NCBI RefSeq assembly: GCF_000772535.1
Contig: NZ_JSUM01000001.1
Location: forward strand, 1 to 64,000
Source of the DNA: Chelonobacter oris
GTDB lineage: Bacteria > Pseudomonadota > Gammaproteobacteria > Enterobacterales > Pasteurellaceae
Direction: 5' to 3'
Length of the DNA stretch: 64,000 nucleotides
This document shows positions 33,797-43,262 of this stretch, one piece after another. Under the pieces are notes generated by a model. The model ran no database searches, had not been told where the DNA came from, and saw only the letters and a list, made by a program, of their open reading frames with translations. The translations under genes were made by a program, and so were the position numbers. Within the stretch, counting starts at the first letter, position 1, and the number at the start of each line of letters is the position of its first letter.

Positions 33797-35479
33797 TTAA
33801 ACCAACTCTTCCTCTTTCGGTTTAATTGCGGCGTACAGGAAGCCGGTGACAGCGGTGCCTGCCAGAATGGCGACTAGGTATAGCAGTACCGGTTGGATAG
33901 CGCCGGGGATTGCCAGTACGAAAATGCCGCCGTGCGGTGCCATTAGTTTTGCACCGAACAGCATGGATAGGGCGCCGGTCAATGCGCCGCCGATCATGCA
34001 GCTTGGGATGACGCGCATCGGATCGCGGGCGGCAAACGGAATCGCGCCTTCGGAGATAAAGCATAAGCCTAATACGAATGAGGCTTTGCCCCCTTCCCGC
34101 TCGTTGGCGGAGAATTTTTTACGTGCAAGGAATGTTGCTAAACCCATGCCCAATGCCGGCACCATGCCTGCCGCCATAACCGCGGCCATCGGTAGATAAG
34201 ATGCGGACGCCAACAGACCGACACCGAAAGTATAAGCCGCTTTATTGACCGGCCCGCCCATGTCGAAACACATCATTGCCCCCAAGATAATGCCCAGTAG
34301 AATCGCACTGCCGGATTGCATACCGGTCAGGAATTCGGTCATGCTGGTCATAATCCAGGCAACCGGTTCACCAACGATATAAATCATCACCAGACCGACA
34401 ACCAATGTCGCCAGGAACGGGATAATCAGAATCGGTTTTAAGGCATTCATGGTCGGCGGCAGTTTTACATGATCGGCAATCGCTTTGGCGACATAACCGG
34501 CTAGGAAACCGGAAATAATTCCGCCGAGGAAACCGGCGCCGATTGAGCTGGCGAGCATGCCGCCGACTAAGCCCGGCGTCAGTCCCGGACGATCTGCGAT
34601 CGAATAGGCGATATAACCGGATAAGACCGGAATCATTAAACCGAAGGCGCTGCCGCCGCCGATTTGCATTAATGCGGCGGCAAGCGTGCCTTCTTCTTTA
34701 AAAGCTTCGATCCCGAAAACAAATGACAGGGCGATAATCAAGCCCCCGGCAACCACGACCGGCAACATATGCGAAACACCGGTCATCAAATGGCTGTATA
34801 TGCCTTTTTTCTCGGTTTTGACTTCTTGTTTGACCGCACTTTGTGCTGCTGCGGTAAATACCTTGGCTTCCTTAAAGGCTTTATCAAATTCCTGAGCGGT
34901 TTTTTTCAACGCCAGACCGGTTGAAGTGCGGTACATTAGTTTGCCGTCAAATTTGCTTAAATCGACATCAATATCAGCGGCGACAAAAACCAAGTCTGCG
35001 CCTGCCACTTCTTCGGGACTGATCGGATTCCCGGCACCGACTTGACCGCGGGTTTCGACTTTGACGTTCCAACCTTGTTGTTTGGCATAGGCTTCGATGG
35101 CTTCCGCCGACATAAAAGTATGGGCGACGCCGGTCGGACAGGCGGTGACGGCAACGATATTTTTTACACCGGCTGCGCTTAGTGTATTGCCGACCGCACT
35201 TTCTGTCGGCGCTACATAATCGCTGGCGTGATCCAATGCATCGGATAAGGTTTTTTCCGGCGCGGAAAATGCACTTTCCAAGTCTACCAAATAGACTTTT
35301 TTCCCGTTCAGTTGCGGATTATGCGGCAGAGTGTTACCCAACACGACAGCGATATCGGCATCGGCGGTATTCTCGACCACGTTATGTGAAGCATTGGCAG
35401 CGGCAGCGGCGAAAACCTGACGGACCAAAAAGGTTTTGGCTTTGCCGGTGGCGGCATCTTCTATCAGTAGAATATTCAT
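33797..35479 (-). CDS. fruA: PTS fructose-specific EIIBC component FruA
   Basis: FruA imports fructose and phosphorylates it to fructose-1-phosphate. The 560-residue protein has a degenerate IIB' domain (about 1-100), then the IIB domain with phospho-cysteine in VTACPTGVAHT (C114). From about residue 225 the membrane IIC domain follows (GVSHMLPVVVAGGLIIALSF..., GGPVNKAAYTFG). The order matches E. coli FruA (563). It is last in fruBKA, 4 nt after fruK. Confidence 0.96.
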   Translation of the reverse strand: MNILLIEDAATGKAKTFLVRQVFAAAAANASHNVVENTADADIAVVLGNTLPHNPQLNGKKVYLVDLESAFSAPEKTLSDALDHASDYVAPTESAVGNTLSAAGVKNIVAVTACPTGVAHTFMSAEAIEAYAKQQGWNVKVETRGQVGAGNPISPEEVAGADLVFVAADIDVDLSKFDGKLMYRTSTGLALKKTAQEFDKAFKEAKVFTAAAQSAVKQEVKTEKKGIYSHLMTGVSHMLPVVVAGGLIIALSFVFGIEAFKEEGTLAAALMQIGGGSAFGLMIPVLSGYIAYSIADRPGLTPGLVGGMLASSIGAGFLGGIISGFLAGYVAKAIADHVKLPPTMNALKPILIIPFLATLVVGLVMIYIVGEPVAWIMTSMTEFLTGMQSGSAILLGIILGAMMCFDMGGPVNKAAYTFGVGLLASASYLPMAAVMAAGMVPALGMGLATFLARKKFSANEREGGKASFVLGLCFISEGAIPFAARDPMRVIPSCMIGGALTGALSMLFGAKLMAPHGGIFVLAIPGAIQPVLLYLVAILAGTAVTGFLYAAIKPKEEELV

Positions 35480-35483
35480 TTAA

Positions 35484-36425
35484 TTATCCTTCTAAAACGT
35501 TAATTTCAACTTGCTGCAAAATAGTATCGACTAAAGTGCGGTCACTGATGCCGACATTGCTCTGTGAAACGGCAAAAGCCGAAACGGCGCTGGCAAATGC
35601 CAGTGTTTTTGTCTGATCCCAGCCTTGGCTGATACCGTAAATCAGTCCGGCGACCATAGAATCGCCTGCACCGACCGTACTGACCACATTTTCACATTTC
35701 GGCGGTTTTGCTTGTACAACGGCATCGTCACTCAGCCAAACCGAACCTTCGGCGCCCATTGAAATGATGACATTGGCGATGCCTTGCGCTTTTAACTGTT
35801 TCGCGGCGGCAATAATTTGTTGCAGATTGTCGAGCGGTTTGCCGATCCATGCTTCCAGTTCGCGGTGGTTCGGTTTAACCAGCCATGGATTAGCTTTTAA
35901 GCCGGCGGTTAAGGCGGCATTGCTACTGTCGAGCACCACTTTTACTCTGTTTTGCGATAATTTGCTCAACCAAGCGGTAAATTGTGCGGCACCCACGCCG
36001 TGCGGTAGGCTGCCGCAAACGGCGACGATGTCGTAATTTTGGCTCCAATTCAATGAATCTTGAGAGAATTTTGCCCAACCGGCATCATCAATTTGATAGC
36101 CTGAAAAATTGAGGTCGGTGACGTCAGCCTCAGTTTCAGTGATTTTTACGTTGATTCGTGTCTTACCGGGAACACGCTGGAATTTGTCTTCCAGATTCAA
36201 CGCCTGAAACATTCGGCTGAAGTCACCTTGGTTCTCTTCGCCGAGAAAGCCGCCCACCGTGACATCAACGTCCAAATCATGCAGCACTTTTGCCACATTG
36301 ATGCCCTTGCCCGCCGGAAACAGGCCGAGGGTTTCGACCGTATTGACTTCGCCCGGTTCAATCCGTTTTAAGCGTCCGACCAGATCATAGGCGGTATTCA
36401 GGGTGATAGTTGCGATCTTTGCCAT
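35484..36425 (-). CDS. fruK: 1-phosphofructokinase FruK
   Basis: FruK phosphorylates fructose-1-phosphate to fructose-1,6-bisphosphate. The 313-residue protein is a PfkB-family kinase. GKGINVAKVLHDL is the substrate motif near residue 40, and VSTVGAGDSMVAGLIYG is the PfkB signature with the catalytic Asp and anion hole. It lies 2 nt from fruB and 4 nt from fruA. Confidence 0.96.
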   Translation of the reverse strand: MAKIATITLNTAYDLVGRLKRIEPGEVNTVETLGLFPAGKGINVAKVLHDLDVDVTVGGFLGEENQGDFSRMFQALNLEDKFQRVPGKTRINVKITETEADVTDLNFSGYQIDDAGWAKFSQDSLNWSQNYDIVAVCGSLPHGVGAAQFTAWLSKLSQNRVKVVLDSSNAALTAGLKANPWLVKPNHRELEAWIGKPLDNLQQIIAAAKQLKAQGIANVIISMGAEGSVWLSDDAVVQAKPPKCENVVSTVGAGDSMVAGLIYGISQGWDQTKTLAFASAVSAFAVSQSNVGISDRTLVDTILQQVEINVLEG

Positions 36426-36427
36426 GC

Positions 36428-37972
36428 TTATTCTCCTAAGCCGGCGGCAATTGCCGCACCGATGGCATCAATCGCCTGTTGTGCATCATCGCCTTTGGCG
36501 ACAAAGCGCATTTTCTGCCCTTTCACGACACCCAGCGCCACCACTTTCATCATACTTTTGGCACTAACTGCGGCGGAGTGGCGATCCAAGTTTTCCACTG
36601 TGATGGCGGATTGGAATTTTTTGGCTTCCTGCACCAATAATGCGCAAGGTCGGGCGTGTAGGCCGTGTTCGTTTTTCAGAATGAAGACGCCTTCCGCCTG
36701 TCCATCGTTTGACGTTGTTGCTGAAGACGTTGTGCCGGTGGCAACTGCGGTTTCAGCAGCGATCGGCGTATTGATTTCTTCAATGCTGTCAGCCTGTTTC
36801 GGCGTAATACCGGCGCCTTCGCCCAAACCGTCGGCAATAGCACTGCCGATGGCTTCAATGGCGGCTCTGGCATCGTCACCTTCGGCGACAAAACGTAAAC
36901 GGTGGCCGACAGTGACGCCCAAGGCAACCAATTTCATCAAACTTTTTGCATTGACGGGGTTACTCGGGCGATCCAAATTCTCTACCGTTACTTTAGCTGT
37001 AAACGGTTTGACGGCGCTGACCAGTAATGCGCCCGGTCGGGCATGCAGGCCATGTTCGTTACGAATGGTAAACGTGCCGATGACCTGATTAACCGCACTT
37101 TGCAGCGTGTTGTTTTTTGTCGTTTCGACAGCCGCCGTAGGCGCGGTTTTTCCTTCCAATACGGCAATAATCTGATCGGCTGTCGCGGCATTCAGCAAGG
37201 CTTGTCGGGTTTCTGCCGTCAGTAAGCGGCTTAATAGCGGGTTGAGTTGATCATCTATTGCCGCGACAGTGACAACAGCCTGTGCGGTTTTGCCATTGGC
37301 GGTTGTGAAAGGCTGTTTGGCACGACTGAATGCAACGGCATTGTATCGGTTGCCCTGTGCATTGTCGTTCAGCCAGATACCGTCGCCGACCGCCAGTGGG
37401 CGGTCGGTAATAACATTGCTGACAAAACGGTTGTCAACCGCACTTTTAGCTTCCAGTTTGCCCGCATTAACGGCGGTTAAGGTCAGAAGGCTGTCGGTGT
37501 CAATCGCCAGTGAGACAAAGTCGTTTTGCAGCGCCGCTTCTGTTTTTTCGCCCATTAAGACGGCGCGGAATGCCGCTTTATCCTGCATATTCACCAGCGA
37601 AGCGGCGGTATCGTCGTCGCCCAATACGTGGGTCAGCTGGCGTAATAATGCCAAATGTTCATCAGAGCGTGCGGCAATTCCGATCACGATATAGGCGGTG
37701 TTGTCTTCACCCCATGGGATCCCTTGCGGGAATTGAAAAATTTGGACGCCGGTTTTTTTCACCAGCTCACGGGTTTCCAGTGTGCCGTGCGGAATGGCGA
37801 TACCGTTACCCAAGAATGTGGAGGTCTGCTGTTCGCGTGCCAACATGCCTTGTAAATAGCCTGCCTCGACATAACCGCCTTGCACTAGCGCATTGGCGGC
37901 CATTTCGATCGCATGTTGTTTATTATCGGCGCTCGCCGATAAGTGAATGTTGTTTTCCGGTAAGTTAAACAT
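36428..37972 (-). CDS. fruB: PTS fructose EIIA fused to two HPr domains (FruB)
   Basis: FruB accepts phosphate from EI and passes it to FruA. The 514-residue protein is longer than E. coli FruB (376). EIIA (1 to about 145) has the phospho-histidine in [10 protein letters not shown] (H62). A middle domain (about 155-275) follows. Two complete HPr domains are then visible: [13 protein letters not shown] (H310) and [13 protein letters not shown] (H439), each with a KSLMK/KSMMK serine-site motif. They are joined by an Ala/Thr-rich linker (about 395-425). I recall related species also having an enlarged FruB, but could not check. Confidence 0.93.
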   Translation of the reverse strand: MFNLPENNIHLSASADNKQHAIEMAANALVQGGYVEAGYLQGMLAREQQTSTFLGNGIAIPHGTLETRELVKKTGVQIFQFPQGIPWGEDNTAYIVIGIAARSDEHLALLRQLTHVLGDDDTAASLVNMQDKAAFRAVLMGEKTEAALQNDFVSLAIDTDSLLTLTAVNAGKLEAKSAVDNRFVSNVITDRPLAVGDGIWLNDNAQGNRYNAVAFSRAKQPFTTANGKTAQAVVTVAAIDDQLNPLLSRLLTAETRQALLNAATADQIIAVLEGKTAPTAAVETTKNNTLQSAVNQVIGTFTIRNEHGLHARPGALLVSAVKPFTAKVTVENLDRPSNPVNAKSLMKLVALGVTVGHRLRFVAEGDDARAAIEAIGSAIADGLGEGAGITPKQADSIEEINTPIAAETAVATGTTSSATTSNDGQAEGVFILKNEHGLHARPCALLVQEAKKFQSAITVENLDRHSAAVSAKSMMKVVALGVVKGQKMRFVAKGDDAQQAIDAIGAAIAAGLGE

Positions 37973-38027
37973 TCAGTGCTCCTGTTGATGTGAAGAAAAA
38001 GAAATCATCATTCCCTGTTGCTGCACG

Positions 38028-38052
38028 AAAATCAAGCAAAACGCTTGATTTT
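38028..38052 (-). promoter_or_regulatory. Hairpin in the fruB leader
   Basis: AAAATCAAGC (38028-38037) and GCTTGATTTT (38043-38052) form a perfect 10-bp stem with a 5-nt loop, between the Cra-like box and the fruB start. It could be an attenuator or an extra operator. Confidence 0.5.
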
Positions 38053-38059
38053 TATTAAT

Positions 38060-38071
38060 TGAAACGTTTCA
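38060..38071. promoter_or_regulatory. Cra (FruR) operator of fruBKA
   Basis: TGAAACGTTTCA is a perfect 12-bp palindrome identical in form to the Cra consensus TGAAWCGWTTCA. It lies 88 bp upstream of fruB. Cra represses fruBKA in enterics and is released by fructose-1-phosphate. No cra gene is in this window. Confidence 0.8.
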
Positions 38072-38187
38072 GCTTGCGGGTAAAAATTTTGCCATCGCAT
38101 AAAGGAAACAGCGTGGCAAATTCAGATTTGCGTTATTATTAGCCATTCGCCTGTTCTGTTCAAGGCGGGCAAAAGGAAATATGCTCA

Positions 38188-38209
38188 AAAAGTGACGTAT
38201 ATCACGTTT
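38188..38209. promoter_or_regulatory. Candidate CRP site upstream of fruB
   Basis: The core GTGACGTATATCAC (38192-38205) is a perfect palindrome flanked by A-rich and T-rich arms, close to the CRP consensus TGTGA-N6-TCACA with one change per half. It lies about 220 bp from fruB and 7 bp from the stop of the neighbouring lipoprotein gene. Confidence 0.6.
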
Positions 38210-38215
38210 TATCCG

Positions 38216-38701
38216 CTATTTTTGACACGTTGCCAAGAATTGTTCGGTGCCGGTAGTCAGGTAGGGATCATTTTCTGCCCGTAACCGCACTTTGCGTAAA
38301 TCACGCATCGCATCATAAATCCCTTGCGTCAAACTGGGTTTGTTCAGTTGTGACCAGCAGTCTTTACTTAAACGGGAAAAATTGTGCTGCAACTCGCCGG
38401 CAAAGACAATGCCGCTGCGGAAGGCGTAAACATCGCTGTCTTGCAGTTGGTTATACAGTGTTTGGCGAATTTCGGATACGCTTTGTTTGATATCGCCGCG
38501 ATACCACGCCTGAGCGCCACGGGCAAAAGCGTCGACTTCATAATTTTTATCGACAATGCCGTCAAACGATTGTACGGTCGTTTGATAAGCGACGGCATAG
38601 GATTTTGCATCACGCTGGTTTTCCGGCAGATCGATCACTGCGGTTGTGCTACAGCCTGCCAGCAGCAGTGCGGCGACCGGATAAAGTATTTTTTTTAACA
38701 T
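38216..38701 (-). CDS. Lipoprotein of unknown function
   Basis: The 161-residue precursor has a lipoprotein signal MLKKILYPVAALLLAGC, so Cys17 is probably lipidated. The mature part is helical and polar, with two further cysteines (DCWSQ and LATCQK) that could form a disulfide in the periplasm. I do not recognise the family. It stands upstream of fruBKA on the same strand, but the 243-bp gap with Cra and CRP sites suggests separate transcription. Confidence 0.8.
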   Translation of the reverse strand: MLKKILYPVAALLLAGCSTTAVIDLPENQRDAKSYAVAYQTTVQSFDGIVDKNYEVDAFARGAQAWYRGDIKQSVSEIRQTLYNQLQDSDVYAFRSGIVFAGELQHNFSRLSKDCWSQLNKPSLTQGIYDAMRDLRKVRLRAENDPYLTTGTEQFLATCQK

Positions 38702-38857
38702 CCGTTTTCTCCTTAAACCGCACTTTTAGCAAGTGCGCTTTATTTTATGCCACTTCCTGCGGTTTTTGTCGATAATTTTCTGTGTGCAATCTTGCTATTT
38801 GACGTGAAAATGGGTAATTTTCCACACACTTTATTTACCCTACCGTTTACCGAGAAG

Positions 38858-39406
38858 ATGAAAATGGATACAACAAGCGAAAAACAAGATCGGGTCAGAA
38901 GAACCTCGATTTTCAGTAAAATTATTTTTGCCAGTCGCTGGATTCAGCTGCCGATTTATATCGGGCTGATAGTGGTGCAGGTTATTTATGCCTATAAATT
39001 TATCAAATCGTTGTGGGAGCTGCTGGTCAATCTCAACCAGATGAACGAAAATGCGATTATGCTGGCGGTGCTTAACTTGATTGATGTGGTGATGATTGCC
39101 AATCTGTTGATTATGGTGATTGTCGGCGGTTATGAAACCTTTGTTTCCAAGCTGAACACCGACGGTCATCCGGATCAGCCCGAATGGTTGAACCATGTCA
39201 ACGCTTCGGTGTTGAAGGTGAAACTGTCGATGGCGATTATCAGCATTTCTTCGATCCATATGCTGCAAACCTTTATCAATGTGGCAAATCTGCCGGAAAA
39301 ACAGATGATGTGGCAATTGTTACTGCATTTAGGATTTCTTGCTTCGGCGTTGGCGATGGCGTACACCGATAGAATTCTGTACGGCACAACCCATAAAAAC
39401 CATTAA
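38858..39406 (+). CDS. YqhA/UPF0114 family membrane protein
   Basis: The protein (182 residues from 38858, 180 from an equally plausible ATG at 38864) matches E. coli Yqh[25 protein letters not shown] and [12 protein letters not shown] are conserved. Three to four membrane segments are visible. The function is unknown. A 37-residue longer frame exists but lacks family similarity, and GAGAAG precedes the second ATG. The upstream gap contains a hairpin made from a USS and AAGTGCGC (38717-38738). Confidence 0.85.
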   Translation: MKMDTTSEKQDRVRRTSIFSKIIFASRWIQLPIYIGLIVVQVIYAYKFIKSLWELLVNLNQMNENAIMLAVLNLIDVVMIANLLIMVIVGGYETFVSKLNTDGHPDQPEWLNHVNASVLKVKLSMAIISISSIHMLQTFINVANLPEKQMMWQLLLHLGFLASALAMAYTDRILYGTTHKNH

Positions 39407-39439
39407 TCCGATAAAGTCTAACGACAAGGTGCGGTCAAG

Positions 39440-40318
39440 ATGACAAATCTGAGTAAAGGCATTCTCGCCATGCTGATCTCCGCCTTGGGCTTCACCCTGA
39501 TGGCGGTGTGCGTCAAACTGGCGGGCGATTTGCCGGTAGTGGAAAAAGCCATTTTCCGCAATGGAATTGCCGCGCTGTTGAGCGGGTATCTGGTGTGGAA
39601 AAACCGCACTTTGTTTTTCGGCCAAGCGCTTAACCGTAAAACGTTGCTGTTGCGCTCGTTCTTCGGGCTGTGCGGCGTGCTGCTTGGATTTTATTCGATT
39701 GATCATCTGTTGTTGAGCGATGCCGACATGATCATGAAGCTTTCGCCGTTTATCTTGATCGGCCTGTCGGCGGTTTTTCTGCAAGAGCGAGTGACGGTAC
39801 GACAAATTCTGTTGTGCCTTGTCGCGTTTGGCGGCGTATTACTGATTATTCGCCCGAATTTCGGCGCAGACGAGGCACAAACCGCACTTTATGTTTACTT
39901 GCTTGCCGTTCTCGGGGCGGTTTTTGCCGCCGCCGCTTATTTGATGCTGCGGGTTCTGGCGTTGAGCCCGAAAGCGGAATCGCCCTATACCATCGTCTTT
40001 TTCTTTTCATTTTTTTCCACCGTTATGTTGATTCCGCCGCTGCTTTGGCAGTTTCAGCCAATGTCGCCGGCGCAATTCGGGTATTTATTGCTGTCCGGTG
40101 TGATGGCGACGGTGGGACAATTCGGAATTACGCTGGCATACCGTTACGCCAGCGCCAAAGAGGTGTCGATTTATTCCTACGCTTCGGTGCTGTTTGCCGC
40201 ACTGTTCAGCGTGCTGCTGTTTGAACAATATCCTGACTTATTCAGTTGGCTGGGGTATCTGCTGATTTTTATCGGTGGTTATCTGATGTTTTTGCTCAAC
40301 AGCAAAAACGGGTACTGA
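39440..40318 (+). CDS. EamA-family (DMT) transporter
   Basis: The 292-residue protein has ten hydrophobic segments arranged as two repeats of five, the drug/metabolite transporter plan. The repeats start GILAMLISALGFTLMAVCVKLAG and LLAVLGAVFAAAAYLMLRVLAL. Members export metabolites or amino acids; the substrate cannot be told. It starts 33 nt after the YqhA-like gene and may be co-transcribed. Confidence 0.85.
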   Translation: MTNLSKGILAMLISALGFTLMAVCVKLAGDLPVVEKAIFRNGIAALLSGYLVWKNRTLFFGQALNRKTLLLRSFFGLCGVLLGFYSIDHLLLSDADMIMKLSPFILIGLSAVFLQERVTVRQILLCLVAFGGVLLIIRPNFGADEAQTALYVYLLAVLGAVFAAAAYLMLRVLALSPKAESPYTIVFFFSFFSTVMLIPPLLWQFQPMSPAQFGYLLLSGVMATVGQFGITLAYRYASAKEVSIYSYASVLFAALFSVLLFEQYPDLFSWLGYLLIFIGGYLMFLLNSKNGY

Positions 40319-40351
40319 TACTGCGGTCACCGCACTTGAATAATCTGCAAT

Positions 40352-40383
40352 AAAGCGGTGGAACGCTTTTATTCGACCGCTTT
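40352..40383 (+). terminator. Hairpin after the EamA transporter
   Basis: AAAGCGGT and ACCGCTTT form an 8-bp stem with a 16-nt loop. There is no clear T run, so it is a possible Rho-independent terminator only. Confidence 0.4.
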
Positions 40384-40429
40384 AACTGTTAACATTCCGT
40401 TAACGTTTATATTGATATAAGGAAACCTG

Positions 40430-40759
40430 ATGACCACTGAAATCGAAACGGTAACACCGCAACAAGCTTGGCAACAGGTGCAGGACGGCACGGCGGTGTT
40501 GTTGGACATTCGTGATTTGAAAAACTTCAGCTATCGCCGTGCGCCGCAGGCTTTTCATTTGACCAACCAGAGTTACGGCGCTTTTTTGGATCGTTATGAC
40601 TATGATTTTCCGATTTTGGTCAGCTGTTACCACGGCATCAGCAGTCTGAACGTCGCCCATTTTTTGATTGAACAGGGCTTTGATCGGGTTTACAGCGTGC
40701 AGGGCGGTTTTGAGGGCTGGTTACGTGCCGGTTTGCCGACGGAAAGCGATTTGGATTAA
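40430..40759 (+). CDS. glpE: Thiosulfate sulfurtransferase GlpE
   Basis: GlpE is a single-domain rhodanese. The 109-residue protein has the active-site cysteine in [10 protein letters not shown], the CYxGxS loop typical of Glp[24 protein letters not shown] is the conserved first motif. The length equals E. coli GlpE (108). glpG lies nearby (41163) but is separated by an opposite-strand gene, unlike the glpEGR operon of E. coli. Confidence 0.94.
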   Translation: MTTEIETVTPQQAWQQVQDGTAVLLDIRDLKNFSYRRAPQAFHLTNQSYGAFLDRYDYDFPILVSCYHGISSLNVAHFLIEQGFDRVYSVQGGFEGWLRAGLPTESDLD

Positions 40760-41070
40760 AGCCAAACCGAACGGATTACATAAGCGGCAAAGGCATAAAA
40801 CAGGATAAATCCCACCAAGAGTAACCCCAGCGCCGTTCTAGGCGAATGTTTACGCAGTTTCGCCAACCACAGCGCAAGCCCCAACAGCACCGCCGGATAG
40901 AGCCAAAGTGCGGTTGAAAACCAGTAAACGGCATGGCTGTCCAGATTCGGATTATCGGCAACGGACGGGGAAATCAACAAGGCCAGCGGCCATAAAATCG
41001 CCGGCAGGCAAAACAGCGCCAATGCCCATGAAAAGCCGGAAAAGCCCGTAGGTTGTTGAGGTTTACGCAC
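40756..41070 (-). CDS. Small membrane protein of unknown function
   Basis: The 104-residue protein has three hydrophobic segments ([58 protein letters not shown]) and a basic N-terminus. I do not recognise a characterised family; similar short proteins occur in Pasteurellaceae. Its stop overlaps that of glpE by 4 nt in convergent orientation. It interrupts what would be a glpE-glpG operon. Confidence 0.7.
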   Translation of the reverse strand: MRKPQQPTGFSGFSWALALFCLPAILWPLALLISPSVADNPNLDSHAVYWFSTALWLYPAVLLGLALWLAKLRKHSPRTALGLLLVGFILFYAFAAYVIRSVWL

Positions 41071-41162
41071 GTTTTGTTATCCTTGTCCTTTTAATTTTGA
41101 GCACAAGCCGTTAGTATAACCCAACTTGCCCGATTTGTTCCATTTACAATAAAAACTCCGTG

Positions 41163-42026
41163 ATGAAAATACTGTTCAGCAGTGAAAATGCAGAGCTGGC
41201 GCTGCGTTTTCGCGATTATATCCGCCAGCAATACCAACGGGATCTGCCGCTTTACCGCCAGCAGACACACTATGTTTTTGCCTTGTCGGAAACCGATCCG
41301 CAGTTGGACGTTCTGTCGGCCGAGGCCGAACAATACCGTCAACATCCGTCGGACGAAAAATATACCCGGGCAAGCTGGCAAAGCGGACAGACTTATTCGC
41401 TCAAAGGGCGTTTCGGTCATTTGCTGCCGTCGATTTCGCAATGGCAAACCGCATTTCGGCAGGCGCCGATGACTTGGGGGATTGCGTTGCTTTGCGTGGC
41501 GGTTTATCTATTGGAATTGAGTGGTTACCGCAACGTCATCTATCAATTGACCCATTTTCCGGAAAACAGCACGCAATACGGTGAAATATGGCGGTTTTTT
41601 AGTCATGCCGTAGTGCATTTATCGTTTCCCCATCTTCTATTTAATCTGACCTATTGGCTGATTTTTGCGGCAATGATCGAAAAAAACAATTTGTCGGGGC
41701 GCAGTAGCGGCAAAATAGTGTTTCTGTTTTTGCTGATCGCTTTGATTAGCGGCGTGGTACAGAATTATTTCAGTGGTGCGGCATTTTTTGGTTTGTCCGG
41801 CGTGGTTTACGGTGTGTTGGGTTATGTGTATCTGATGAGCCGTCTTGATCCGCAGCAGCGTTTTCGTCTGCCGAACGGTTTTGTCTTTGTGTTGTTGATC
41901 GGGATTGCGCTTGGTTTTGCCGGACCGTTGATCGATTTACATTTCGGCAATGCCGCCCATATTTCCGGCTTACTGGTCGGTCTGGCTGTCGCCCGGTTTG
42001 ACGGTAAAAGTGCGGTCAACGGTTAA
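41163..42026 (+). CDS. glpG: Rhomboid intramembrane protease GlpG
   Basis: GlpG cleaves membrane helices within the bilayer. The 287-residue protein has an N-terminal cytoplasmic domain ([20 protein letters not shown]) as in E. coli. The membrane core follows, with the oxyanion motif HLLFNLTYW, catalytic serine in [13 protein letters not shown] and catalytic histidine in [12 protein letters not shown]. The ATG at 41163 is preferred over the GTG at 41160. Confidence 0.94.
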   Translation: MKILFSSENAELALRFRDYIRQQYQRDLPLYRQQTHYVFALSETDPQLDVLSAEAEQYRQHPSDEKYTRASWQSGQTYSLKGRFGHLLPSISQWQTAFRQAPMTWGIALLCVAVYLLELSGYRNVIYQLTHFPENSTQYGEIWRFFSHAVVHLSFPHLLFNLTYWLIFAAMIEKNNLSGRSSGKIVFLFLLIALISGVVQNYFSGAAFFGLSGVVYGVLGYVYLMSRLDPQQRFRLPNGFVFVLLIGIALGFAGPLIDLHFGNAAHISGLLVGLAVARFDGKSAVNG

Positions 42027-42121
42027 AATTCCGTGTTTTGACAGCGCATTTCTGCCTATTTTGCGGTAAGATAGCGCCATCTTTTGATTGCTTGATTTTT
42101 TGTGGCTTAATTCTGGTTGAA

Positions 42122-42988
42122 ATGTCTGAAGTACTCACTCGTAAACTGTCCGCTTATGCACGTTTAATGCGCCTTGATCGACCGATCGGCACATTGCTGT
42201 TACTGTGGCCGACTCTGTGGGCGCTATTTTTGGCGGCAGACGGTTTACCGGATTTTGGCATTTTGTTGATCTTCCTGTGCGGCGTGTTGTTGATGCGCGC
42301 CGCCGGCTGTGTGATAAACGACTATGCCGACCGCCATATTGACGGGAGTGTCAAACGTACCGCACTTCGTCCGCTGGCAACGGGCGAAGTCGGTGAAAAA
42401 GAGGCTAAACGGCTGTTTGTCGGGCTGAGCGCGCTCTCTTTTCTGCTGGTGTTAAACCTGAATACTTATGCCGTTGTGCTGTCGTTCATCGCGGTGGCAT
42501 TGGCGTTTGTTTATCCGTTTATGAAGCGTTACACCCATCTGCCGCAGTTTGTACTCGGCGCCGCATTCGGCTGGTCGATTCCGATGGCGTATGCCGCAGT
42601 GAGTGAACAGTTACCGCTGATCTGCTGGCTGTTGTTTGCCGCTAACTTGTTGTGGACGGTGGCTTACGACACCCAATATGCGATGGTTGATCGTGATGAC
42701 GATTTGCGTATCGGTGTGAAATCGACTGCGATTCTATTTGCGCAGTATGATAATAAAATCATTGCCTTATTGCAATTTATCACCTTACTTTTGTTTTTTA
42801 TCATCGGTTACCTGGCAAAGCTGCATCCGGCGTATTATGCGGCTGTCGCCGTTACCGCACTTTGCTTTGTTTATCAGTGTAAACTGACCCGTGAACGCAG
42901 TCGGGAAGCGTGTTTCAATGCATTTTTGAATAATAATTACTTCGGTATGGGTATTTTTATTGCCTTGTTGTTGGGATTATTTTTGTAG
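42122..42988 (+). CDS. ubiA: 4-hydroxybenzoate polyprenyltransferase UbiA
   Basis: UbiA attaches the polyprenyl tail to 4-hydroxybenzoate in ubiquinone synthesis. The start [23 protein letters not shown] is the family start; 28 further codons upstream are not conserved. The 288-residue membrane protein has both Asp-rich motifs: NDYADRHID (near residue 70) and [12 protein letters not shown] (near 190). ubiC is not adjacent. Confidence 0.95.
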   Translation: MSEVLTRKLSAYARLMRLDRPIGTLLLLWPTLWALFLAADGLPDFGILLIFLCGVLLMRAAGCVINDYADRHIDGSVKRTALRPLATGEVGEKEAKRLFVGLSALSFLLVLNLNTYAVVLSFIAVALAFVYPFMKRYTHLPQFVLGAAFGWSIPMAYAAVSEQLPLICWLLFAANLLWTVAYDTQYAMVDRDDDLRIGVKSTAILFAQYDNKIIALLQFITLLLFFIIGYLAKLHPAYYAAVAVTALCFVYQCKLTRERSREACFNAFLNNNYFGMGIFIALLLGLFL

Positions 42989-43262
42989 CATTCGATTCTT
43001 TTTTCACAATAAAAAATAACAAGATTTTCCTGATTCTTTTTCTCCGCTTTTAAGATCGATTTGTCATAAAAAAGCGTATTATTTGCGATTTATACTGAAT
43101 AATTATGCTGAATTTAGGTGAAATACCTATTGTTTGTGATGTTTCTCTAATTTTTCGGATTTGTTTATTGCCAATGAAAATCGGCAAGCGTACTCTTTAT
43201 CTTGACTTATTTCTAGTCGAGAAACAATTGGCTTGAGAAAGCCGGACAATAAGGAGAGTACA

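Noticed and set aside
39329-39805. 158-codon antisense frame inside the EamA transporter gene
   Set aside because: No start context or family similarity; produced by the codon pattern of the real gene.
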